Shown piece by piece: positions 50,193 to 56,875 of a DNA stretch of 64,000 nt. Made by a program: the position numbers and the translations under genes. Source of the DNA: CATOSD01 sp034422735 (lineage in GTDB: Bacteria; Chloroflexota; Dehalococcoidia; Lucifugimonadales; CATOSD01); contig DAOUJL010000039.1 in the NCBI GenBank assembly GCA_034422735.1, positions 121,895-185,894 of the forward strand, written 5' to 3'. Under the pieces are notes generated by a model. The model did no database searches and was not told the DNA's origin. It saw only the letters and a list, made by a program, of their open reading frames with translations. Numbering within the stretch: position 1 is the first letter of the stretch; every line of letters begins with the position of its first letter.

Positions 50193-50226
50193 GGCACGGC
50201 TCCTCTTCTCGCCCCGGGCAGTCCGA

Positions 50227-51045
50227 CTACACTCGGACGGCCACTATGCCAAGCCAGTTTCGGGGCACGTACTCCAGCTGCATCTCTTCGAAAGTCTGGT
50301 GCACGCCGCGCTTGAGGGCCGCGCTCGCCTTGTCCAGGGGCACTCCCGGCATGGTGCCGACGATGAAGTCCTCGAAGTCGCTGATGTCGAGCCACCCCTC
50401 GATGGGCACGTTCACCGTGTCGATCTCCTGCCGCACCACCATGAAGCCGTGGCCTTCCACGAGCTCGCGGTACTGGTCGGCGGTGAGCTGCCTGCGCGAC
50501 TCGACCTTCGCGGACTTGACCGGGGACAGGCCGTATTCGCGCCTAAGCACCCTGGCGGACTTGAACATCCACTTGCGGTAGAAGCCGAGCGACTCTGGGA
50601 GCTGCCCGCCGTCGAAGAACGAGGTGTTGAAGGCGAACTTGCCGCCCGGCTTCAGCGACCTCGATATCTCCTGTACTACCATGTCCTTGTCGGGCATGTA
50701 GTGAATCGCGTTGCAAAAGAACACCGTGTCCACGGAGTCCTTCACAGCCTCGGAGAACCGCTCCACGCCGCTGTGCACGAAATCGACCGCCGCGTCGTAG
50801 GCGCCCACCAGGTCGTCCATCGCCTGCTTCAGCGCCGCCGCGGACTGGTCGATGCCTATAACCATCGAGTCCCGGGCGCAAATGAGCCTCTCAAGGATAA
50901 GCTGCGTGACGCCGCCCGTGCCGCAGGCGAGGTCGACGATCCGCTGGTCGGAGCCAACATCCGCCATGTCAACCAGGCGCGCGTTGAGCGCGGAGTAGAA
51001 TTCGTTGTTGGAAAACTTGGCAAAGCCGAAGTCTTGACTCGCCAT
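50227..51045 (-). CDS. Class I SAM-dependent methyltransferase
   Basis: A 272-residue soluble methyltransferase. Motif I is IVDLACGTGGVTQ, motif II VIGIDQSAAALK, and motif IV VFFCNAIHYMPD, followed by LKPGGKFAFNTS. ATG 51045 has AAGGAGAGG upstream and a TATACT -10 at 51091-51096 on the minus strand. The C-terminal half (FMVVRQEIDTVNVPIEGWLDISDFEDF) may set substrate choice. No substrate can be named. The OCD-family gene follows on the same strand. Confidence 0.88.
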   Translation of the reverse strand: MASQDFGFAKFSNNEFYSALNARLVDMADVGSDQRIVDLACGTGGVTQLILERLICARDSMVIGIDQSAAALKQAMDDLVGAYDAAVDFVHSGVERFSEAVKDSVDTVFFCNAIHYMPDKDMVVQEISRSLKPGGKFAFNTSFFDGGQLPESLGFYRKWMFKSARVLRREYGLSPVKSAKVESRRQLTADQYRELVEGHGFMVVRQEIDTVNVPIEGWLDISDFEDFIVGTMPGVPLDKASAALKRGVHQTFEEMQLEYVPRNWLGIVAVRV

Positions 51046-51090
51046 GGGCCTCTCCTTGCGGGTCGACAGCGGGGGCATGTATCCAGCCAG

Positions 51091-51096
51091 AGTATA
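51091..51096 (-). promoter_or_regulatory. -10 box TATACT of the methyltransferase gene (minus strand)
   Basis: Reads TATACT on the minus strand, about 46 bases before ATG 51045. Confidence 0.5.
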
Positions 51097-51150
51097 ACCT
51101 AAACGGATGTAAAAGGCCAACGGCGCGGAACCGCGCCCGCGCCGGCGTGA

Positions 51151-51156
51151 TATACT
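51151..51156 (+). promoter_or_regulatory. Extended -10 promoter of the CitE-like gene (TGA-TATACT)
   Basis: TGATATACT gives a TGn extension directly before TATACT; 72 bases upstream of ATG 51228. Confidence 0.5.
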
Positions 51157-51227
51157 TCCATCGCGGCCGCGGGGACGGTTCCCCGTCCGTGCCCCGCCTC
51201 CAGGCAAGTCACCAAAGGAGTATCACC

Positions 51228-52103
51228 ATGAGGGCGCTCAGGAGCCTGCTCTTCGTTCCCGGCAACCGCGAAAATATGCTGGAAAGGGCCTCCGGCCTTC
51301 GCCCCGACGCCTTCATTCCCGACATGGAGGACTCCGTGCCCGCGGACGAAAAGCAGAACGCCCGCGCCGTAACGGCGTCCTTTCTGCCCCGGCTGAGGGA
51401 GACGGGCGCGCTGGTCGTTCCCAGGGTCAACTCGCTGGACACCGGCCTGCTCGCCGACGACCTGGCGGCAGTCGTCGGCCCATACGCCGACGGCGTGTCG
51501 GTGGGCAAAATCCAGTCCGCCGCGGACATAGCCACCGTTTCGAGCATCATCGAGGACCTCGAGCGCGGCGCCGGCGTGGAAGTGGGCTCGACTCTGCTCA
51601 TCCCCTGGATCGAGTCCGCGCTGGCCATCGTGAACGCCTACGAGATATGCGCCGCCTCCCCGCGAGTGGCTGCCGTCGCGTTCGGCGCCGAGGACTTCAC
51701 CAACGACATGGCCGTCGAACGCACCCAGGACGGCGCCGAGGTGGACTACCCGCGCAAGGTGATCTGCATCGCCGCCCGGGCCGCCGGCATCCTCGCCCTG
51801 GACACGCCCTTCTTCGGCTTCCGCGACCCGGATGGCCTGCGCGAAAACTCCCAACAGGCCAGGCGCTACGGCTTCAAGGGCAAGTTCGCCATCCACCCCG
51901 CGCAGATTGACATCATCAACGAGGCCTTCTCCCCGTCGCCGGAAGAGGTCGAGCACGCCCGCCGCGTGGTCGCCGCGTTCGAGGAGGCCGAGCGCAACGG
52001 CCGGGGCTCCACCTCGCTCGACGGCCAGGTGATCGACGTCCCGGTCGTCCGGCGCGCCCGCCAGCTACTCGAGCTGGCCGATAGCGGCACAGCGGGCGAA
52101 TAG
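51228..52103 (+). CDS. CoA ester lyase (CitE-like, HpcH/HpaI aldolase family)
   Basis: A 291-residue TIM-barrel lyase. RSLLFVPGNRENMLERA at the N-terminus, IPDMEDSVPADEKQNAR with Mg/CoA-binding Asp-Glu, PRVNS with the catalytic Arg, LLIPWIESALAIVNAYEI, FGAEDFTNDM, and GFKGKFAIHPAQIDIINEAFSPS match CitE-like malyl-CoA/citramalyl-CoA/citryl-CoA lyases. AAAGGAG is 7 bases before ATG 51228. Which CoA ester is cleaved is not evident. Confidence 0.9.
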   Translation: MRALRSLLFVPGNRENMLERASGLRPDAFIPDMEDSVPADEKQNARAVTASFLPRLRETGALVVPRVNSLDTGLLADDLAAVVGPYADGVSVGKIQSAADIATVSSIIEDLERGAGVEVGSTLLIPWIESALAIVNAYEICAASPRVAAVAFGAEDFTNDMAVERTQDGAEVDYPRKVICIAARAAGILALDTPFFGFRDPDGLRENSQQARRYGFKGKFAIHPAQIDIINEAFSPSPEEVEHARRVVAAFEEAERNGRGSTSLDGQVIDVPVVRRARQLLELADSGTAGE

Positions 52104-52130
52104 CGCCCAAAGCCGGCTGCGCCGATGTGC

Positions 52131-52136
52131 TAAAAT
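52131..52136 (+). promoter_or_regulatory. Extended -10 promoter of moaA (TGTGC-TAAAAT), leaderless
   Basis: TAAAAT ends at 52136 and the moaA ATG begins at 52143, the expected +1. The transcript is therefore probably leaderless, consistent with the absence of a ribosome site. Confidence 0.6.
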
Positions 52137-52142
52137 ACGGCC

Positions 52143-53156
52143 ATGCTCACCGACAGATTCAGGCGCCCCTTCAGAGACCTGCGCATCTCCGTAACCGACA
52201 GGTGCAACTTCCGCTGCACGTACTGCATGCCGGCGGAGATCTACGGCGAACGCTACCAGTTCCTGCCCAAGTCCCAGCTTCTGACGTTCGAGGAAATCGA
52301 GCGTCTCACCCGCGTGTTCGTGGGCCTCGGCGCCCGGAAGGTGCGGCTGACCGGCGGCGAGCCGCTGGTGCGCAACGAGGTGGAGCACCTGGTCGAGCGC
52401 CTGGCGCGCGTGGAAGGCGTGGACGACCTGACCATGACCACCAACGCCTACCTCCTGCCGCAGAAGGCGCAGACGTTGAGGGACGCGGGCCTCGGCAGAG
52501 TCACCGTTAGCCTCGACACCCTCGACGACGAGGTGTTCCGCCGGATGAATGGTCGCGGCTTCGGCGTCGACCGCGTGCTGGAGGGCATCGAGGCCGCCGA
52601 GCGCGCGGGCTTTCACCCCATCAAGGTGAACAGCGTAGTCCAGCGCGGCGTCAACGACCACACCATCGTCGACCTCGCCCGCTACTTCCGCGAGCGCGGC
52701 CACATCATGCGCTTCATCGAGTACATGGACGTCGGCACGCTCAACGGCTGGCGCATGGACGACGTCGTTCCCGCGGACGAGATCGTGGCGCTCATCGACG
52801 CCGAGATGCCTCTCGCCCCGGCCGAGAGCAACTACCCCGGCGAGGTGGCCTCGCGCTACCGCTACGCCGGCGGCGAAGGCGAAATCGGCGTGATCGCCTC
52901 CGTGACCAAGCCCTTCTGCGGCGACTGCACCCGGCTCAGGCTCTCGCCGGAGGGCCAGATGTTCACCTGCCTGTTCGGCAGCGTGGGCACCGACCTGCGC
53001 GGCCCGCTGCGCGACGGCGCCACCGACGAGGAGATCGCGGCGCTCGCGGGCGGCGTCTGGCGCGCGCGCGAGGACCGGTACTCCGAGGAGCGCGCCTCGC
53101 TCACCGAAGACCTCCGCAGCCGCCAAAAGGTCGAGATGTACAAGATAGGCGGCTAG
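52143..53156 (+). CDS. moaA: GTP 3',8-cyclase MoaA
   Basis: A radical-SAM enzyme starting molybdenum cofactor synthesis from GTP. The N-terminal cluster motif is CNFRCTYCM (Cys21, 25, 28); VRLTGGEPLVR is the SAM-binding GGEP. The C-terminal second cluster has CGDCTRLRLSPEGQMFTC, and the protein ends in the functionally required Gly-Gly (KIGG). 337 residues. Directly downstream is an RNase HI-MoaC fusion, so MoaA and MoaC, which act consecutively, are encoded together. Confidence 0.97.
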   Translation: MLTDRFRRPFRDLRISVTDRCNFRCTYCMPAEIYGERYQFLPKSQLLTFEEIERLTRVFVGLGARKVRLTGGEPLVRNEVEHLVERLARVEGVDDLTMTTNAYLLPQKAQTLRDAGLGRVTVSLDTLDDEVFRRMNGRGFGVDRVLEGIEAAERAGFHPIKVNSVVQRGVNDHTIVDLARYFRERGHIMRFIEYMDVGTLNGWRMDDVVPADEIVALIDAEMPLAPAESNYPGEVASRYRYAGGEGEIGVIASVTKPFCGDCTRLRLSPEGQMFTCLFGSVGTDLRGPLRDGATDEEIAALAGGVWRAREDRYSEERASLTEDLRSRQKVEMYKIGG

Positions 53157-53165
53157 ACGACTTAT

Positions 53166-53179
53166 CGGATGGGGGTGAC
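53166..53179 (+). repeat. Family A repeat tail only
   Basis: CGGATGGGGGTGAC matches the 3' tail of family A without the hairpin; it is immediately upstream of the GTG start at 53189. Confidence 0.4.
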
Positions 53180-53188
53180 AAGCGGGTC

Positions 53189-54115
53189 GTGATAAACATC
53201 TACACAGACGGCTCAGCGCTGGACAACCCCGGCCCCGGCGGCTGGGCCGCCATCGTCATGAACGGCTCCGACGTAACCCACCTGACCGGTGGCGAGCCGC
53301 GCACCACGAACAACCGCATGGAGATAATGGCCGCCATCAAGGGCCTCGAGGGGGTCCCGGAGGGCGAGTCCGTAAGGATACACTCCGACAGCCAGTACGT
53401 GGTCAACACCATGACCCGCAACTGGAAGCGCAACGCCAACACGGACCTGTGGGCCATGCTGGACGCCGAGGTCGCCAGGCACGACGTCGAGTGGCGCTGG
53501 GTGCGCGGACACGCCGGCAACCCGTACAACGAGCAGGCCGACAGGCTGGCGGTGGAAGAGGCGAAGAAGCAGGCCGACTCCGGTGGCCGAACACGGTCAA
53601 CTCGGGCCTCAGCGACCTCGACCGCGACCGCCACGGTCCGCCAGAGGCTCACCCACCTGGACGACTCGGGTGCCGCGCGCATGGTGGACGTGGGCGCCAA
53701 GCCGGAGACCCGGCGTGTCGCCGTGGCCAGGGGCCGCGTGGAAATGGCCGACGACACCCTTCGACTCATCCGCTCCAACGGGTTCGAGAAGGGGGACGTC
53801 ATCGGAATCGCGAGGGTGGCGGGCATCATGGCCGCAAAGCAGGTGCCGAACCTGATACCGCTCTGCCACGGCATCCCGTTGGACGGCGTGGACGTCGACT
53901 TCACTTTCGACGCCGAAGCCGGCCGTGTGAACATCGAGGCCACGGCCCGCACCACTGCCAAGACCGGCGTCGAAATGGAGGCGCTGACCGCGGTGAGCGT
54001 CGCCGCGCTTACCATCTACGACATGTGCAAGTCCGTCGACCGCGAAATGCGAATCGAGGGGGTCCGCCTCGTGAGCAAGAGCGGCGGCAGAAGCGGCGAC
54101 TTCAGAGCGGAGTAG
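53189..54115 (+). CDS. Ribonuclease HI - MoaC fusion (cyclic pyranopterin monophosphate synthase)
   Basis: One 308-codon frame holds two complete enzymes. Residues 1-125 are RNase HI: Asp7 (IYTDGS), Glu45 (NNRMEIMAAI), Asp67 (HSDSQYV), His108 and Asp118 (RGHAGNPYNEQAD), all catalytic residues kept. Residues 154-308 are MoaC: LTHLDDSGAARMVDVG, AGIMAAKQ (Lys217), IPLCHG (His227), KTGVEMEALTAVSVAALTIYDMCK (Asp278, Lys281) and SKSGGRSGDF. The linker 126-153 is Ser/Thr/Ala/Arg-rich with no ordinary start codon in frame before MoaC. GTG 53189 is the start. Alternatively a single indel in the linker has merged two genes. It follows moaA by 32 bases. Confidence 0.9.
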   Translation: MINIYTDGSALDNPGPGGWAAIVMNGSDVTHLTGGEPRTTNNRMEIMAAIKGLEGVPEGESVRIHSDSQYVVNTMTRNWKRNANTDLWAMLDAEVARHDVEWRWVRGHAGNPYNEQADRLAVEEAKKQADSGGRTRSTRASATSTATATVRQRLTHLDDSGAARMVDVGAKPETRRVAVARGRVEMADDTLRLIRSNGFEKGDVIGIARVAGIMAAKQVPNLIPLCHGIPLDGVDVDFTFDAEAGRVNIEATARTTAKTGVEMEALTAVSVAALTIYDMCKSVDREMRIEGVRLVSKSGGRSGDFRAE

Positions 54116-54121
54116 CCGTCA

Positions 54122-54799
54122 GTGTCGCGAAAGGGCAGCGCCGGGCGCGGGTTCTCCCGGACCGGCCCAGCGCATAGAGGCAGGGCCGGCGCGTCGGTCG
54201 GCGGATTCCTGGCCCGGCGCTTCAGCCGGGGTCCCGCGCCCGCCGCGGTCGTCATGGGCCTCGGCAATCCCGGCAAGCAGTACGACCAGACCAGGCACAA
54301 CGCAGGCTTCTGGTATATGGACCGGCTCGCGTCCGAGTACTCCGTCACGTTCCGCCGGCGCAACCCGCACGCCCTCACCGGTGAGGGTCACGTCGAGGGC
54401 TTCCGCGTAGCGTTCGCCAAGCCCCGCACATATGTCAACCTCAGCGGGCAGGCCGCGACCTACCTGCTCGCCCGCTACAGGGTGACGCCGGCCTCGCTGC
54501 TGGTGGTGTACGACGACATCGCGCTGCCTCCCGGCAGGCTGAGGCTGCGGCCCGAGGGCAGCGCGGGCGGACACAACGGCATGAAGTCCATCATCGCGGC
54601 GCTGGGCACCCAGGAGTTCGCCAGGCTTCGCATCGGCGTAGGCAACGCCGCGAGCGGCGCCGACCGCGTGAACCACGTGCTGGGCAGGCTACCCAGGAGC
54701 GAGCGCGCGGCGGTCGACGAGGCCCTGGAGCGGGCCGTGGGGCTGCTGCCCTGCCTGCTCACCGAGGGCATCGACGTGGCCATGAACCGCTTCAACTGA
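54122..54799 (+). CDS. pth: Peptidyl-tRNA hydrolase
   Basis: Recycles peptidyl-tRNA that drops off ribosomes. MGLGNPGKQYDQTRHNAGFWYMDRLA carries the catalytic His in TRHNAG; KPRTYVNLSGQA and the VYDDIALPPGRLRLRPEGSAGGHNGMKS segment with its catalytic Asp and His are intact. The chosen GTG 54122 gives a basic ~44-residue N-terminal extension, giving 225 residues against about 190 for typical Pth. GTG/ATG near 54254 would remove it but would cut into the first strand, so a start between is possible. It lies 6 bases after the fusion gene. Confidence 0.93.
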   Translation: MSRKGSAGRGFSRTGPAHRGRAGASVGGFLARRFSRGPAPAAVVMGLGNPGKQYDQTRHNAGFWYMDRLASEYSVTFRRRNPHALTGEGHVEGFRVAFAKPRTYVNLSGQAATYLLARYRVTPASLLVVYDDIALPPGRLRLRPEGSAGGHNGMKSIIAALGTQEFARLRIGVGNAASGADRVNHVLGRLPRSERAAVDEALERAVGLLPCLLTEGIDVAMNRFN

Positions 54800-54800
54800 G

Positions 54801-56810
54801 GTGGTCGTGCTGACCGTCGACAACCACGTTCTGCCGACCCGTGCTCGGTTCGCCCTGGCATTCATTGCCGCCCTGGCAATCCTTGCGGGCGCCGCGTGCT
54901 CGCTCGGCGGGTCGGAGGAGTCCGTAGGCGAACCGACGGGTGGGGACCGCTCGGCTACAGCCACTCCCGTCTCCATCGTGACGCCCGCCGCCCTGCCCCA
55001 GCCGACCACGCGGGCTACCCCCCTGCCCGACCCTCCCGCGCCGGCCCGGGAGATAACCGTACCGCCGCACGTACAGCCGCCGGATCGCGACCTGCACGAG
55101 CTGGCGCAGCGGCTGAGGCAGACCGGAAGCGGTCCACTGCCGCGCACCGCCGCCAACACGCCGCCCACCCGCCACGTTGGATACACCGACACCTTCTCGA
55201 TAGTCGATGAGGTGGACGACGAGCCGATCTCCTACACCATCGAGGCGATGGTGGCCGTGGTCACCGAGCACGCCTACTGGTACGTGGACGTGGAGGCCGA
55301 GTTGTCGACCGCGGCGCTTGCGCTGGCGGCGGCAGAGTTCGAAGAGCGTGTCCATCCGCTGTTGACGGGAGCCACGGGCGACGTCTGGAATCCGGGCGTC
55401 GACAACGACCCGCGCTTCACTGTTCTGCACACGCCGCTTGTCGGGGCGTTAGGTTACTTCGGCTCGCGTGACGAGTACACGAAGGCTACGCACCCGAGGA
55501 GCAACGAGCGGGAGATGATCTACATGAACTCCGCGATCGAGCCGGGCACTGAGGTCTACATGGAGGTTCTGACGCACGAGTTCCAGCACGCGGTGAACTG
55601 GAACCAGGACGGTGGCGACGATGCGTGGATCAACGAGGGTCTGGCGGAGTACGCCACGAACCTGGCGGGCTACTCGGAGTCGTTCGTCGACGTGTTCCTG
55701 CTGGCGCCGGGCACACAGCTCAACTTCTGGCCGGACTCCGGGAGGGCCACAATTCCCCACTACGGCGCCGGCGAGTTGTTCGTGCAATACCTGGCCGACC
55801 ACTACGGCGGATACTCAGGTATCGGGGAGATGTACATGCTTCCCGAGGATGCCGAGGAGGGCGTGGACGCCTACATGGCCCGGTTCGGGATGCGCTTCGA
55901 GGACGTGTTCCGGGACTGGGTCGTCGCCAACTACCTCGACGCCGAAGAGGGACTCTACGGCTACCCCTCCCGCGACGTCCGTGTGCCGAGCGTGTCCAGG
56001 ATTGCCGTGCCTGGCGAGCGCGAGGGCGCGCTCGCCCAGTTCGGGTCGCGCTACTTCGATCTGCGCCTGGACGAGGGCGACGCGCGCATCCGCTTCGAGG
56101 GCCAGCCGACCGTGCCGCAGACGGCGGCCGATTGCCGCGGCGGAAGCCGATGCTGGTGGACCAACCGCGGCGACTCCATCGACACGACGCTGACGCACGA
56201 GTTCGACCTGTCGGCGCTGGACGCCGCGACGCTGGAGTTCTGGGCGTGGTTCGACATCGAGGAAGGGTGGGACTACGCCTACGTCCAGGCATCCGGCGAC
56301 GGCGGGCGCACGTGGCGCCTGCTGGCGGGCGACCACACCACGACCGACGACCCCGTCGGCAACAGCTACGGCCCCGGCTACACCGGCTCGAGCGGCGGCT
56401 GGGTGAGGGAGCGGGTGGACCTGACGCCCTACGCCGGCGGCAAGGTGCTGGTGCGGTTCGAGTACGTGACCGACGACGCGGTCTACCTCGACGGCCTGCT
56501 CATCGACGACCTGGGCGTTCCCGAGCTGGGCTACAGCGACGACGCCGAGCGGGAGGGCGCGTGGGAGGCGCGCGGGTTCGCTCTCATCGACAACGTGCTG
56601 CCGCAGTGGTACCTGGTGCAGATCATCGAGATTCCGGCAGATGGCCCGGCGACCGTGCGGCAGCTGCCGCTGGACTCGGAGCGCACCGGCGAGGCCGTGG
56701 TGAGCGGCTTCGGATCGCGCATCGAGCGAGCCGTCGTGGTGGTGTCACCGGCCACGCGCCACACCCACCAGCGTGCGAACTACCGGCTCAGCGTGGAACG
56801 CGCGCGGTAG
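54801..56810 (+). CDS. Secreted zinc metallopeptidase (immune-inhibitor-A-like)
   Basis: A 669-residue exported protein. The N-terminal signal is ARFALAFIAALAILAGAACS, with a Cys that may be lipidated although the lipobox is weak; a Pro/Thr-rich linker follows. The catalytic domain has the zinc motif HEFQHAVNW (about residues 257-265) and INEGLAEYA downstream, as in M6/gluzincin-type peptidases. The C-terminal half contains a MAM/immune-inhibitor-A-like beta-sandwich (LEFWAWFDIEEGWDYAYVQASGDGGRTW...DLTPYAGGKVLVRFEYVTDDAVYLDG). It starts 1 base after pth (GTG 54801 or 54807), yet is functionally unrelated. Confidence 0.85.
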   Translation: MVVLTVDNHVLPTRARFALAFIAALAILAGAACSLGGSEESVGEPTGGDRSATATPVSIVTPAALPQPTTRATPLPDPPAPAREITVPPHVQPPDRDLHELAQRLRQTGSGPLPRTAANTPPTRHVGYTDTFSIVDEVDDEPISYTIEAMVAVVTEHAYWYVDVEAELSTAALALAAAEFEERVHPLLTGATGDVWNPGVDNDPRFTVLHTPLVGALGYFGSRDEYTKATHPRSNEREMIYMNSAIEPGTEVYMEVLTHEFQHAVNWNQDGGDDAWINEGLAEYATNLAGYSESFVDVFLLAPGTQLNFWPDSGRATIPHYGAGELFVQYLADHYGGYSGIGEMYMLPEDAEEGVDAYMARFGMRFEDVFRDWVVANYLDAEEGLYGYPSRDVRVPSVSRIAVPGEREGALAQFGSRYFDLRLDEGDARIRFEGQPTVPQTAADCRGGSRCWWTNRGDSIDTTLTHEFDLSALDAATLEFWAWFDIEEGWDYAYVQASGDGGRTWRLLAGDHTTTDDPVGNSYGPGYTGSSGGWVRERVDLTPYAGGKVLVRFEYVTDDAVYLDGLLIDDLGVPELGYSDDAEREGAWEARGFALIDNVLPQWYLVQIIEIPADGPATVRQLPLDSERTGEAVVSGFGSRIERAVVVVSPATRHTHQRANYRLSVERAR

Positions 56811-56818
56811 GTAAGGGC

Positions 56819-56859
56819 GTCACCCTCATCATGGCCTTCCCCCATCAAAGGGGGAAGGC
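56819..56859 (-). repeat. Hairpin repeat related to family A, inverted orientation
   Basis: CCTTCCCCC ATCAAA GGGGGAAGG preceded by TCACCCTCATCAT, so the tail lies on the left. It is the only copy seen in minus orientation, placed between convergent genes. Confidence 0.65.
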
Positions 56860-56875
56860 CCTCTCTGAAGAGCCG

